A stretch of 64,000 bases of DNA from Oscillospiraceae bacterium MB24-C1 (GTDB lineage Bacteria; Bacillota; Clostridia; Oscillospirales; Ruminococcaceae), in the NCBI GenBank assembly GCA_030913685.1, contig CP133187.1, forward strand, positions 124,001 to 188,000, written 5' to 3'. Each line of letters begins with the position of its first letter. Within the stretch, counting starts at the first letter, position 1. Shown here piece by piece: positions 26,238 to 35,981 of this stretch. The position numbers and the translations under genes were made by a program. The notes under the pieces were generated by a model. It was not told the origin of the DNA and searched no databases. It saw nothing but the letters and a program-made list of their open reading frames with translations.

Positions 26238-26280
26238 GCAGCCGATCGTCTTTTTGATGATCGGCTGCTGTATCAGTTTT
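26238..26280 (+). terminator. Rho-independent terminator between convergent genes
   Basis: GCAGCCGATC and GATCGGCTGC pair perfectly with an 11-base loop, followed on the plus strand by TGTATCAGTTTTCTTTTT. It separates the GGDEF gene from the convergent gene at 26285. Confidence 0.7.
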
Positions 26281-26284
26281 CTTT

Positions 26285-26761
26285 TTAGGCAGTATGTTTT
26301 TTAGCAATTATATTGCATATGGATCCTACATCTATGTTAAATATTCCTAAGCCGTCCCAGCTAACGCGCAAAAGCTGTCTCTTTAAAGGCAAAAGGAAGG
26401 TCCTGTCGTCTATATGACAGCGAAGGCTGTAAAAGCTCTGTAGAATTTCCTGGGAAAGGATGAGGTTGGTATCAATGTTAACAACAAGGTTTTCAAAATC
26501 TCCATCCTCTAAAAGTGGAACCTCAACTGCAACGCCGCCAATGCCCTTCAAGCCTTTTAGATCAGGTTCATAATTGTGGGTAGCATTTCTTCCTGTCGCT
26601 GCAATTGGTTGCCCCGGCAGCACCATTGCGTTGTAGTTATAACAATCGCTACCGCAGGTGGTAGATATCTCTGTGCCGGCCTTAATTAAAGACATGCGAA
26701 ATCGGTGGTGGGGTGCGATGTGGGTTGCAAGATCGGGCACAAGTTCAAAAGCCAGATTCAT
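26285..26761 (-). CDS. Conserved-looking protein of unknown function, 158 residues
   Basis: The frame is well supported by an AAAGGGGTT site near its ATG and by normal codon use. There is no signal peptide or membrane segment. It contains STTCGSDCYNYNAM, a Gly-rich stretch KGLKGIGGVAVEV and a hydrophobic C-terminal half. I do not recognise the family. It is monocistronic and followed by the hairpin at 26238. Confidence 0.6.
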   Translation of the reverse strand: MNLAFELVPDLATHIAPHHRFRMSLIKAGTEISTTCGSDCYNYNAMVLPGQPIAATGRNATHNYEPDLKGLKGIGGVAVEVPLLEDGDFENLVVNIDTNLILSQEILQSFYSLRCHIDDRTFLLPLKRQLLRVSWDGLGIFNIDVGSICNIIAKKHTA

Positions 26762-27262
26762 AATGGTTTAACCCCTTTCATAATTGACACTCTCACTATT
26801 GCCAGTATATGAAATAGGCTAAAAGATGTTATAAATTTGCCGGTTTTCAAAATAATATTTTAACTTTATTAAAATTTATTGGATATTTAAAAGTTTGAAT
26901 ATCGCATATATATAATCCTTTTTATCGTGATAATAAAGGCATAGCATGTCGAATTCACAAGTGTTTTTATGCTTTTAGAAGCGGTCTTAATGAGGAATAT
27001 TCTTAATACAACAAAGGCCACAGGGAGGTTTTCTCCCTGTGGCCTTTGACACTTTGATGATTGTTCCACAACAAATCTCAAAACTATGTATTACATACTA
27101 TGTCCAAATAACAGCCCTGTGGCGTATTTCCCATTAATTGTGGCACAGAAATTTCCGCTGTTTTTCTCGCTTAACTGAGAATAAATTAGAGGAAATTGTA
27201 CTTACAAGGAATTACGCGCAAATAGGTAGAGCTGGACAGAAACCTTTAACGATCGTTCTCAA
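26762..27262. other. 500-base intergenic region with one hairpin
   Basis: AT-rich sequence without a credible gene; a short minus-strand frame (26887-27081) lacks a ribosome site and overlaps the hairpin. The only clear structure is the inverted repeat at 27013-27047. Confidence 0.5.
27013..27047 (-). terminator. Perfect inverted repeat, possible operon terminator
   Basis: AAAGGCCACAGGGAG and its complement form a perfect 15-bp stem with a 5-base loop. On the minus strand it is followed by GTTGTATTAAG, a poor U tract. It lies ~215 bases beyond the permease stop at 27263. Confidence 0.45.
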
Positions 27263-28372
27263 TTAAAAGAACAAACCGAATATCTGAGCAAAGATGGCCG
27301 CATAAATAAGGCGAACAACACAACCAATAAAAGCAACGCGCATGATTTCACCGTTTTTCAAATCAACAATGCCATTCCATACTGCCGGAACCTGTCCAAG
27401 AGGTACCTGAATGGGCCATGCGGAGTTTGCAAGGATGAAGGAACCGACTATTAGTTTCTTAACTTCGGCGGTCGCCGGGACAATGGTTCCGTCGTTGAGA
27501 TAGGTTCCAAGATTTCTCATTGCAAGTGTGCCGGCAGTGACGATAGTATCAACACCTGTCTGAGGCTCGATACCGATCGCAGCAAGGAGACCGCCGAGGC
27601 TTCCGGTGATAATTGGCCAAATACCGAAATACTCCAGTACGCCAATAAGCGCGAACACGACGCATCCGGCGGGGAGTATGAAGAGGAATACCAACTGTGC
27701 GCCTTCACGAGCGGAGCCAAAAAGGGTTTCCATCACGCCAGTTTCAGGAGTAAAGCGGGGAAGATCCTTGATATTGGCAGCTTTGGTATCACGCCAGAAA
27801 AGTCTTAACAAAGCGGGAATAAGGACAATCGGCAAAAATAATCCTGCAATTAGTACAGGGAAAGGATTGATTCCCGCAGCAGACAACGCGATGATGCCCA
27901 ACACGATGATGGAAAAAGAGCAGGGGGCATTACACATGGTTGCAATTGCTATCTTCTGCTCATCTTTAGTGCAGCCTGCCTTCATAACAACAGGGCCTGC
28001 GATACGGCCGGCAGCATTGACATCGCCCAAAATGTTATAAATAGTGCCAACCACAACTGCGGCGTTAACCTTTAAGACCTTCATGATCGGCAGGAACAAG
28101 CGCATGAGAGCATCAGTCATTCCGCAGCGCTCCAAAATGCGTCCTGTCATAACCGAAACAATGATGGCGGCACCAAGCTTTGCACCTCCAAATAGATAGA
28201 ATTCAAACATTTTGTAGGCGCGAGTGAACATTGCATCGAACATCCCGGAAAACTGCTTGTCAAAGAAGAAGATGCAGATGAGGATAGAAATTAAGAGCCC
28301 CAGTCCCACAAACTCGATCGGCTGCCATTTTTGACGTTGCAGAATTTCCTTTTCGGTGGTTGCTACTTTCAT
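27263..28372 (-). CDS. Membrane permease with nucleoside-recognition (Gate) domains
   Basis: A 369-residue protein with eight or more helices and two Gate-type repeats (the GDVNAAGRIAGP segment and the later TGVDTIVTAGTL region), as in YjiG/YjiH-like and SpmA/SpmB-like permeases. The cargo is unknown. A GGAGGAAC ribosome site precedes the ATG. It is last of a minus-strand set with a Nif3-like and a racemase-family gene, so it may import the compound these act upon. Confidence 0.75.
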   Translation of the reverse strand: MKVATTEKEILQRQKWQPIEFVGLGLLISILICIFFFDKQFSGMFDAMFTRAYKMFEFYLFGGAKLGAAIIVSVMTGRILERCGMTDALMRLFLPIMKVLKVNAAVVVGTIYNILGDVNAAGRIAGPVVMKAGCTKDEQKIAIATMCNAPCSFSIIVLGIIALSAAGINPFPVLIAGLFLPIVLIPALLRLFWRDTKAANIKDLPRFTPETGVMETLFGSAREGAQLVFLFILPAGCVVFALIGVLEYFGIWPIITGSLGGLLAAIGIEPQTGVDTIVTAGTLAMRNLGTYLNDGTIVPATAEVKKLIVGSFILANSAWPIQVPLGQVPAVWNGIVDLKNGEIMRVAFIGCVVRLIYAAIFAQIFGLFF

Positions 28373-28539
28373 GGTTGTTCCTCCTTAAATATTTCTAGCT
28401 CATATTGTTGCCGCCGTCTGAATGGTGTGGAACAGCTTCATTCTATACGAAGGTTTCATTATGGGCTATCTTCCCGTTATTGTGGTAGCGCAATTCAATT
28501 TACAATGGATCTTCTTTAATTGACTGGAATTAACAAAAG

Positions 28540-29544
28540 CTACTTGCGGTGCAGATAGTCCTTGGCAATTTTAGTGCCATAGTCCCTAATTTGTGGAGAG
28601 CCAATCAAGTCGAGCGGTATGCTGGTCATCCGCTCTCTGAAAATAACCACCTCGACGTCGGGCAGATGGTTTTGCAAAGCGTTAGCAAGCGGGACACCGT
28701 TTTCAAATATCTCCATCGCGTGGCAATTTCCACATACAAAGCTTAAACCAAGCTCCTCAGCCTTTGCAATGAGTTCATGCCCGGGATATACTCTGCTGAT
28801 TGACGCAAGCAGCGTATCAACACCTGGGTTATCCTTCACCAGTCTTTCGAGGTGAGCTGCTGTAAAACCGCAATGAGGGAATATATGAATGACCTTTGTC
28901 ATCGGAGATTCGGGGGATCCAACCAAAATTTTTGCTCTGGCAGCGACGCAGGTTTCCTCTATCTTGTCACAGCACTTGTGGGTGCGCTCCAATGCAAGCA
29001 TTTGCTCATCAGATCCTACATTCATCAGGCCATCCAACCGGGTCATCATATCGCCGACCGTCTTGATTTCAGGAAAAACATCGCCCACGTAGACAACGTT
29101 TCCTGGTACGTCGCCGTAGTGAACCGAGGCGAAAAACGGTTTGTGTCCATGCAGCCACGGAATACCCGGGTGAAGTCCGTGAAAAGCCTCATGCAACTCA
29201 AAGCAGGCAAGGCCGTAGGCGCCAAGGTAATATTTCATCAAAACGCCGCCTGAATTTGATGCATCACTAATAGGATGATGCGCAATAATGGCATCAACAC
29301 CTGTTGCGGCGGCAAGTTCAATGGCGCTTTCGGTCATAGTCATCAAAACTGCTATTTTTTTGACTTGCATTTCGGGATCTCCCCAGACAAGGCCTGGCAT
29401 TTCTACAACAGATTTACCAGGTATGTTTGAAGATTTGGTAACGACCCATGGATTTTTGCCTGACGACCAGTCATAAGGGGATTTAAGGCAACGCCCATTT
29501 GTCAAGTCATCCAGTGCAGTTAGAACATCCTTTACAAGTGCCAT
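28540..29544 (-). CDS. Nif3-like dinuclear-metal protein
   Basis: A 334-residue Nif3/YbgI-family protein: the metal-site HHP motif is in IAHHPIS, a central VGDVF region follows, and the C-terminal metal ligands are in CGNCHAMEIF. The family forms hexamers with two metal ions per subunit; its biochemical role is poorly known. Compared with GTP cyclohydrolase-like members it belongs to a longer subgroup found with racemases and permeases in anaerobes. The ATG follows AAAGGAAC. An operator-like palindrome lies just upstream. Confidence 0.8.
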   Translation of the reverse strand: MALVKDVLTALDDLTNGRCLKSPYDWSSGKNPWVVTKSSNIPGKSVVEMPGLVWGDPEMQVKKIAVLMTMTESAIELAAATGVDAIIAHHPISDASNSGGVLMKYYLGAYGLACFELHEAFHGLHPGIPWLHGHKPFFASVHYGDVPGNVVYVGDVFPEIKTVGDMMTRLDGLMNVGSDEQMLALERTHKCCDKIEETCVAARAKILVGSPESPMTKVIHIFPHCGFTAAHLERLVKDNPGVDTLLASISRVYPGHELIAKAEELGLSFVCGNCHAMEIFENGVPLANALQNHLPDVEVVIFRERMTSIPLDLIGSPQIRDYGTKIAKDYLHRK

Positions 29545-29561
29545 AGTTCGGTTCCTTTCTT

Positions 29562-29590
29562 TTATGGTGTATGTAAAAATTATACCATAA
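29562..29590 (-). promoter_or_regulatory. Palindrome overlapping a possible -10 box of the Nif3-like gene
   Basis: TTATGGT and ACCATAA are arms of a 7-bp inverted repeat 15 bases apart. On the minus strand the first arm runs into TATAAT, so a protein bound here would block transcription. No good -35 box is seen. Confidence 0.35.
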
Positions 29591-29620
29591 TTTTACCTAA
29601 CATAAAAAATGCTGCAAAAC

Positions 29621-30352
29621 TTATATGTGGTGGTAATCTGGAGCGCTGATGCAGGAATCAATATATTCGAGCAACTGGTTCATGCCGAACACTGGAACCT
29701 GCGCAATTTCTTGAATCATTTTGGTGAACGGTGCATAGTTGGTGCATTCGAGCAGGATAGCGCCGGTGTTGGGATACTGCTGCATATGACGCTTTGTCAT
29801 TTCTTCGATGCACTCGGCCATCTGTTCCCAATTGCCCTCGGGGTTATCGCCGATAATGAGCTGTGAAAAGGCCGAATCAGGCGACATACCAGTCACGTTA
29901 ACCGGGATGTTTTTTGCGGACCAGCCAGCCTGATTAAAGTGCGACTCGGTCATTGTGTCGGCGCACTCAGCAAAAATTCCGATCGAGCGATTGCGGTTAA
30001 GTACGGCGTAAACCATGGGAGCCAGAAGTAGCGTGGAAGTAAACACGGGGATATTGACCGCATCGGCCAACTGTCGCTGAAAGCCGCCCAAAAATCCACA
30101 GCTGGTGGCAATTGCCTTGCAGCCCTGCGCCTCCAGTTCACGAGCAGCGCGGATGAAAGGCTGAAGAAGGCGCTCATTGGCATTTTTTTCGGTCATATTC
30201 AAAGGATCCACATCAACGATCTGATAACGCACCGGCATTGAAAACGTTCTGGCGTTTCCAATGTCGCCAATCAGACGAGGAAATACGGTGCGCATCATCA
30301 GGATGCCGATATCCTGCCCATAATTCGTATAACCACCCTTAATTGAAGTCAT
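29621..30352 (-). CDS. Aspartate/glutamate/hydantoin racemase family protein
   Basis: The 243-residue protein has the two catalytic cysteines of this superfamily in ATSCGFLGGF and LLECTNYAPF. It probably racemises or isomerises an acidic amino acid, hydantoin or a related acid. The start at 30352 follows AAAGGGAGA; eleven further in-frame codons upstream include the ribosome site itself. It heads the minus-strand set with the Nif3-like and permease genes. Confidence 0.82.
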   Translation of the reverse strand: MTSIKGGYTNYGQDIGILMMRTVFPRLIGDIGNARTFSMPVRYQIVDVDPLNMTEKNANERLLQPFIRAARELEAQGCKAIATSCGFLGGFQRQLADAVNIPVFTSTLLLAPMVYAVLNRNRSIGIFAECADTMTESHFNQAGWSAKNIPVNVTGMSPDSAFSQLIIGDNPEGNWEQMAECIEEMTKRHMQQYPNTGAILLECTNYAPFTKMIQEIAQVPVFGMNQLLEYIDSCISAPDYHHI

Positions 30353-30529
30353 TGTTCCATCTCCCTTTTGTGTTTCAGGACGCATTGATGCATTTTACAC
30401 AATACTTTTTCGCAGTATGCGCCCTGTTTAATTCAAAATATCAGACGGAATATGTCAAGTCAAATGTTTAACAATAGATTTAGACATTTTGTGGTAAAAG
30501 AGTCTGATTGGTATATAGTTTGTCCATGC

Positions 30530-31696
30530 TTAATAAATAAAATAGTCATGAAAAAGCAGCGCAATGGACATGTAAATGCGGGTGTAGTAGTCATCAAGAT
30601 TCAGGCCGCCGATTGAAGAGATTTTAGATAGACGTTTAATCAGGGTGTGGCGGTGGACAAAAAGCTGTGCGGCGGTCTGGGTCATGTTGCAATTATTTGA
30701 AAGATAAATGCGCAGAGTTTGCATATAATTTGTGTTATTGACCTTGTCGTAATTAAGCAGGACCTGAAGCGGCTGGTTATCAAGCACAACAGAGGAGTCT
30801 TTTCGGTGCAGGTGTCCAAACATCTTTATAAGACGAATATTGTCGTAGGAGCACACGCCCCGTCTGGCTTGAATGAGCTGCAAGGTATCCAGAGCTTCCG
30901 TCGCGTGATTTAAAGTCGTCATAAGATCGTCGGGAGAACGTAACCGTTCTGCGCCCAGATAATAATTGGTGCCATATTGTTCGGACAGGAGCGTAAACTT
31001 GATGTTCAGCCCGTACAACATAGGTAAACAGTTTTCGTGAGAGGAATGTGTCGTAAGAAATACATACTTGTGCTGCGGTAGCTCATGGCACAGGCAGATT
31101 CGACTGCGGGACTGGATAAACGAGCAGATTTGAGCCAGGCATTTACGCCAACCCTTTTCCTCCACGTTGGTGTAATTCACGGGGGCTAAAAGCAAAACCT
31201 GGACACATTGGTCATCATTTTCAGGGAAAATTTCACTCTGACGGCTTGTAAGACTGCGCTCCAGAAAGAGATAAGATTGCTTCAACACATTGTCCCCCCA
31301 GTTTTTTTTGAAATCAGAGGGAATAAGCTGCATCATGGTATGTAGAATTTCAGAAAAGGTCAAATTTTTTGGTAGCGACAGCACAGGGAAATCCAGAGCG
31401 TTTGCTTGTTCCAGAATGTACTCGGGAATACTTTCAATGTAATAGCCGATTTGAATGGCGATTCCGCTGACGCCGCGCTTGGCCAGCCGCGCAATCAAAT
31501 CCTCATGCTGATCCTGTTGTTGTAGACCGCATCCGGTCGAAAATAGCAACTCACCAGGCTGTACAGATTCGGGTGCATCCAATATCTCCATAATGTTGAT
31601 CCAGTGGATTTCATTTTTGCTACCTTTATGGCCTGCCTGCAGTTTTACATTCGGAAAAACGCGCTGGTTTATAAGATCTTGAATGGTGAACGCCAT
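30530..31696 (-). CDS. PucR-family transcriptional regulator
   Basis: A 388-residue protein with an N-terminal PucR ligand domain (TIQDLINQRVFPN, later QIGYYIESIPEYI) and a C-terminal HTH_30 helix-turn-helix (NNCNMTQTAAQLFVHRHTLIKRL). Family members sense purine breakdown products or amino-acid metabolites. It lies between the racemase gene (same strand, 177 bases apart) and a divergent catabolic operon, so it probably controls one or both. Confidence 0.87.
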   Translation of the reverse strand: MAFTIQDLINQRVFPNVKLQAGHKGSKNEIHWINIMEILDAPESVQPGELLFSTGCGLQQQDQHEDLIARLAKRGVSGIAIQIGYYIESIPEYILEQANALDFPVLSLPKNLTFSEILHTMMQLIPSDFKKNWGDNVLKQSYLFLERSLTSRQSEIFPENDDQCVQVLLLAPVNYTNVEEKGWRKCLAQICSFIQSRSRICLCHELPQHKYVFLTTHSSHENCLPMLYGLNIKFTLLSEQYGTNYYLGAERLRSPDDLMTTLNHATEALDTLQLIQARRGVCSYDNIRLIKMFGHLHRKDSSVVLDNQPLQVLLNYDKVNNTNYMQTLRIYLSNNCNMTQTAAQLFVHRHTLIKRLSKISSIGGLNLDDYYTRIYMSIALLFHDYFIY

Positions 31697-31849
31697 ATTT
31701 CTCCTCCTTTTGTATTAAATATTTTAACGAAAATCCAATTATTGTGTTGAAGTACTACAATTATTTATATTATAGTAAAAAATCATAAAAGTCACTAGCA
31801 AGACGATAAAATGTCCACCATCTTTATAAAATAGCGTGTATTCTGTCCG

Positions 31850-31878
31850 TTGTGGAAAGAAACCCCGCCTTGTATAAT
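31850..31878 (+). promoter_or_regulatory. Candidate promoter of the hydroxyacid dehydrogenase operon
   Basis: A perfect TATAAT with a 17-base spacer from TTGTGG. The start of transcription would fall just before the AAAGGAGGAG ribosome site, giving a very short leader. Confidence 0.35.
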
Positions 31879-31903
31879 GATGATAAAAGGAGGAGATATA
31901 GCC

Positions 31904-32926
31904 ATGGAATATCGAGTGCTAATTACCGAACCAGTCAACGAAAAAGGTCTAGATTTTTTAAGAGAACAGGGTTACACCCTGATTATAGGAACTGGTCCCG
32001 ATGAAGAGACTTTGATCAGAGAGTGCCAAGATTGTGATGGTGCGCTCACTCGAAACGGTAAATTCACGCAGCGCGTCTTTGAAAGCTGCCCAAAGCTGAA
32101 GGTGGTATCCATGCACGGGGTTGGCGTAGATGGCATTGATGTTGATGTCGCCACCAAAATGGGTATTCAGATTTGCAATGCCGCAGAGTCGAACCAGAGC
32201 TCCGTGGCGGAATATGCGGTGGGTTTGATTTTGATGCTGGCGAAGCATTCTGTTACCTATCACAATGGATTAAAAAGCGGCGACATGTCGGTGCGTAAGC
32301 TTTACGGCAGTGACGTAAGCGGAAAGACGCTCGGCATCATCGGCATGGGAAACATTGGAACCCAGGTGGCCAGAATGGCGGCAAATGGTCTGGGAATGAA
32401 GGTGATCGGCTACAGCCGTCGTATCTCTAAAAAGCAAAAAACTGACTTTGGATATCTGACGCCGGACATGGATGAAGTTATTTCGTCCGCCGACTTTCTC
32501 TCGTTACATTTGCCCAGCTCGGCTGGCACCCGTCACACGCTTGATGCGCGTCGGTTGTCTCTGATGAAGGAGAGCGCATTTTTGATTAACACTGGTCGCG
32601 GTGAGGTCATTGACGAGGCCGCGCTAATTAAAACGCTTCAGGCCGGTAAGCTGCGTGGCGCTGCACTGGATGTGTTTGAGGGCAATCTTCCCAAGGCTGA
32701 CAATCCGTTGCTATTTATGGACAATGTCATTGTGACTCCGCATACGGCTGCGTTTACCACCGAAGCGTTGGAGCGCATGTCTTATCAGGCGGCGCTTGGA
32801 ATTGTTGAGGTGCTTGAGAATCGCCCTGTGACCTATGCGGTCAACAAAATTAAAGATAATTTTGAAGAAAACAAGGACATTGCGGCTGTGATGAACTTCT
32901 TCCGCCACGAGTTTAATTATCATTGA
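31904..32926 (+). CDS. D-isomer 2-hydroxyacid dehydrogenase (phosphoglycerate dehydrogenase-like)
   Basis: A 340-residue NAD-dependent dehydrogenase with Rossmann motif GIIGMGNIGTQVA, the catalytic Arg in NTGRGEVIDE and the catalytic His in VTPHTAAFT. It lacks the C-terminal ACT domain of long serine-pathway enzymes. It interconverts a 2-keto acid and D-2-hydroxyacid. The ATG at 31904 follows AAAGGAGGAGA; in-frame codons upstream cover the promoter. First gene of a plus-strand catabolic operon. Confidence 0.87.
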   Translation: MEYRVLITEPVNEKGLDFLREQGYTLIIGTGPDEETLIRECQDCDGALTRNGKFTQRVFESCPKLKVVSMHGVGVDGIDVDVATKMGIQICNAAESNQSSVAEYAVGLILMLAKHSVTYHNGLKSGDMSVRKLYGSDVSGKTLGIIGMGNIGTQVARMAANGLGMKVIGYSRRISKKQKTDFGYLTPDMDEVISSADFLSLHLPSSAGTRHTLDARRLSLMKESAFLINTGRGEVIDEAALIKTLQAGKLRGAALDVFEGNLPKADNPLLFMDNVIVTPHTAAFTTEALERMSYQAALGIVEVLENRPVTYAVNKIKDNFEENKDIAAVMNFFRHEFNYH

Positions 32927-32943
32927 AGAGAGGATAAAGAAAA

Positions 32944-33948
32944 ATGCATGTAAGGGTATACGGCGTACAGCCTGATGAGTTGGCAATGTACCAGAAAGCA
33001 GAGTCTCAGTATGGCTTTTCGTTTGAGTTCGCAAAAGCACCTCTCAATGAGGACACCGTGGATGAGGTACACGACTGTGATGGCATTATTCTGGTTACCA
33101 CCTGCCAAGTAACCGAAAAAGTTATAAAGACGCTGGCACAGCGGGGGGTTAAATATTTGGCGACGCGATCCGCCGGTAGCGATCATGTGGATTATGACGC
33201 TGTTGTGAAATATGGTTTGCGTTGCGCCAACGTTCCCTTCTATGCTCCTGAAGCAATTGCGGAGCACACCATTCTTATGGCGCTGTGGGTTTTGCGCCAT
33301 GGGAAAAAGTCCTATGAAATGGTTAATTCCGGTGACTTTACCATGACAGGGCTGAGAGGACGTCAGCTCGGGCAGCTTACTGCAGGTGTCTTCGGCACAG
33401 GACGCATCGGGCGTACGACTATGACACTGCTAAAGGGTTTTGGCACCCGCATTCTGGGCTGTGACCCTTACCCGAATGCGGCAGCTGAAAAGCTGTGTAC
33501 ATATGTTTCTAAGGAAGAGTTGCTCAAGGAAAGTGATATCATTTTCCTACATTGCCCACTTACGCCTGACAGCTATCACTTCATGGGCGAGGAGACACTA
33601 GCACAAATGAAGCCGGGCGCGGTTCTTGTTAATACTGCCAGAGGTGGACTCGTGGATCATGCGGCGGTTCTTCAGGCACTGGAGAGTGGGAAGCTCGCTG
33701 GCTTTGCCTTTGACGTCTACGAAAACGAGGCGGAATTTGTCCGCAAGAAGCGCCCTCTCGACCAGATCGACGATCCGGTCTTCAAGGCGTTGTTCAAGCG
33801 TGAGGATACCGCCTATAGCGCGCATGTGGCATTTTACACCGATGGTGCAATTTACAACATGATTGAGGTCACGCTCGATAATCTGAAGGAATATGAAACC
33901 ACCGGCCAGTGTCGAAATGAAATTAAGATAGAAGGTGGAGCGGTATGA
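32944..33948 (+). CDS. 2-hydroxyacid dehydrogenase (D-lactate dehydrogenase-like)
   Basis: A 334-residue protein of the D-LDH subgroup: Rossmann motif GVFGTGRIGRTTM, Arg in NTARGGLVDH, the FDVYENEAE segment and the catalytic His in YSAHVAFYT. It overlaps the aminotransferase gene by four bases (ATGA). Two different 2-hydroxyacid dehydrogenases in one operon suggest reductive or oxidative steps on two related 2-keto acids; substrates are not readable. Confidence 0.87.
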   Translation: MHVRVYGVQPDELAMYQKAESQYGFSFEFAKAPLNEDTVDEVHDCDGIILVTTCQVTEKVIKTLAQRGVKYLATRSAGSDHVDYDAVVKYGLRCANVPFYAPEAIAEHTILMALWVLRHGKKSYEMVNSGDFTMTGLRGRQLGQLTAGVFGTGRIGRTTMTLLKGFGTRILGCDPYPNAAAEKLCTYVSKEELLKESDIIFLHCPLTPDSYHFMGEETLAQMKPGAVLVNTARGGLVDHAAVLQALESGKLAGFAFDVYENEAEFVRKKRPLDQIDDPVFKALFKREDTAYSAHVAFYTDGAIYNMIEVTLDNLKEYETTGQCRNEIKIEGGAV

Positions 33949-35135
33949 GAGAGATGATTTCTGAAAACGCCAAACGGCTGGAGGCATCTCCAATTCGAGC
34001 CGTTTTGGATCGGGCGGCAGCGCTGCGCGGTGAAGGGAAAAAGGTGATTCCATTTAGCGCTGGCGAACCTGATTTTTCAACCCCTGAGACGATCAAGCAG
34101 GCCACCATGCAGGCCATTGCAGATAACTACAGCCACTATGCCTCCAACCGTGGTCTCCCTGCGTTGCGCAAAATTCTTTCAGAAAAGCTCGAGGCGGATA
34201 TGTCCGTCCACTACGACCCCGATTTTGAAATTCTCGTAACCTCCAGCGGGGCGGAAGCACTGAATAACTCGATTTTGACCTTTATTAATCCAGGTGACGA
34301 GGTCATCATTCCGACTCCGGCTTTTGTTTCTTATAAAAATCTGGTAAAATATGCGGGTGGGAAGTTTGTAGATATTCCTCTTCGTCCTGAGAGCGGATTT
34401 CAGCTTGATGCCGAGGAGATTGAACGGCATATCACGCCACAGACAAAGATGATCATCTTGAATAACCCCAATAACCCCAGTGGTGCTGTTTACGACCGTG
34501 ATATCCTTGAAAAGGTTGCACAACTGGCTGTAAAACATGATTTGCTGGTGCTCTCCGACGAGATGTACAGCCGTCTGGTTTATGATGGGGCAAAATTTGT
34601 TTCGATGGCGTCGTTTCCCGGCATGAAAGAGCGTACCATTGTCGTTAGCGGTTTCTCAAAGTCTTACGCCATGACTGGATGGAGACTTGGCTATATTGCC
34701 ACCGCCAAAGAATTGGCAGGCTCGGTGCTTAAGTTCCATCAATATTCGACCACTTGTTCACCTACCTTTATTCAACAGGGACTTGTCAATTCACTTGAGC
34801 TGCCAGAGACTGAGCAAGCGGTGGTCGACATGCTTTCGGCATTCGCACGTCGCCGCGAGATGATTCTGGAGGGACTCAAGGCTATTGATGGCATCACCCC
34901 CGTCATCCCCAAGGGCGCCTTTTATGTGATGGTTGATGTCTCCGCAACAGGACTCAGTGGCATGGAGTTTGCACTCAAGATGTTGGAGGAGTTCCACGTT
35001 GCCACCGTCCCCGCCATTGGTCTGGGAGACAGCTGTGGTGATTACATTCGTATTTCCTATGCCGCGTCGGACGAAAACATCCGGGAAGGTCTGCAAAGGA
35101 TGGACTCCTTTGTAAAATCGCTTAAAAAAGCTTAA
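33945..35135 (+). CDS. PLP-dependent aminotransferase, class I/II
   Basis: A 396-residue fold-type I aminotransferase with GEPDF near the N-terminus, NNPNNPSG, the PLP lysine in SGFSKSYAMTGWR, and an Arg in YIRISYA for the substrate carboxylate. Closest general type is aspartate/aromatic aminotransferase. Together with the two hydroxyacid dehydrogenases it would turn an amino acid into a keto acid and then a hydroxyacid, a typical anaerobic amino-acid fermentation branch; that pathway is inference. Confidence 0.9.
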   Translation: MREMISENAKRLEASPIRAVLDRAAALRGEGKKVIPFSAGEPDFSTPETIKQATMQAIADNYSHYASNRGLPALRKILSEKLEADMSVHYDPDFEILVTSSGAEALNNSILTFINPGDEVIIPTPAFVSYKNLVKYAGGKFVDIPLRPESGFQLDAEEIERHITPQTKMIILNNPNNPSGAVYDRDILEKVAQLAVKHDLLVLSDEMYSRLVYDGAKFVSMASFPGMKERTIVVSGFSKSYAMTGWRLGYIATAKELAGSVLKFHQYSTTCSPTFIQQGLVNSLELPETEQAVVDMLSAFARRREMILEGLKAIDGITPVIPKGAFYVMVDVSATGLSGMEFALKMLEEFHVATVPAIGLGDSCGDYIRISYAASDENIREGLQRMDSFVKSLKKA

Positions 35136-35215
35136 CGCTGCCAGCTTTTGCTGAAATCGTTTAGCTTAGCAATATGACAATAAAAAAACTATAGGCTCAT
35201 CGCGGAGGGAACAAA

Positions 35216-35887
35216 ATGAATTTTGCTTTAATTGGCCCGGGACAACTGGGACGCGTGATCTTTCACGCTGCAACTGGTCAGCGGTTGGTAATAGGAAGAA
35301 ATGCCGCCGAGGCGCAAGTTGTCTGCCCAAATGCAGAACTAGGTTATTCCACCCAGTTGCAAAGCGCCGCGCAATGTCAGATTGTAGCGGTGGCCTTACC
35401 GGCGCATGCCTGCGAAGAAGTTTTTGATTCGCTTTGCTCTTTCATGCCGCCTGAAAGCATATTGCTGAACTTTTCAACCAGTTGGGATATTCCGAAAGCG
35501 CTCCGTGAAAGATTTCCATCCTTATATCTATTGGACTCAAAGGTTGTGGGATCGGCCTTGGGAATGGCGCGGGGCATGAAAAGTCTGATTGTGCTGGGTT
35601 CCACTGACGAGCACACTACCGGCAAGGTACAGATGAGCCTGCCGGGGTTGACGATTCAGATGGGGGACTATCGCTTGGTGAAAAAAGTCAACACCGTGGC
35701 GACAAAAACGGCTTTGGCGGCCGCACTTGCTCTGGAAAAAGAACTCTCCGAGCAGGGAATCCCATCGGAAATGGTCAAGGCAGCGACAGAGGGGCTGATG
35801 CCCGGCGTATTGATTTCATATAGCCAAGGAACGCTTGGGGAATTTGCGAAGTCTATGATCAACACCCTGAAAAATGAGAGTCGTTAA
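35216..35887 (+). CDS. NAD(P)-binding oxidoreductase resembling pyrroline-5-carboxylate/F420 reductases
   Basis: A 223-residue protein with an N-terminal Rossmann motif (LIGPGQLGRVIF) and a small helical C-terminal domain (TKTALAAALALEKELSEQG). It is shorter than standard P5C reductases. The ATG follows GGAGGGA. Substrate unknown; it lies inside the catabolic operon between the aminotransferase and the FAD oxidoreductase. Confidence 0.65.
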   Translation: MNFALIGPGQLGRVIFHAATGQRLVIGRNAAEAQVVCPNAELGYSTQLQSAAQCQIVAVALPAHACEEVFDSLCSFMPPESILLNFSTSWDIPKALRERFPSLYLLDSKVVGSALGMARGMKSLIVLGSTDEHTTGKVQMSLPGLTIQMGDYRLVKKVNTVATKTALAAALALEKELSEQGIPSEMVKAATEGLMPGVLISYSQGTLGEFAKSMINTLKNESR

Positions 35888-35981
35888 AAAGCGGATACGT
35901 TGGTTTAGGCCAACAGGAATGTATGTGCTCCGATAAAAATGGGAGCGTTTACGATAAAAAAGTTTGAAAGGGGACACATTT

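Noticed and set aside
26160-26268. Hairpin pair as a possible insertion-sequence end
   Set aside because: No transposase, target duplication or matching partner found; terminator explanation is sufficient.
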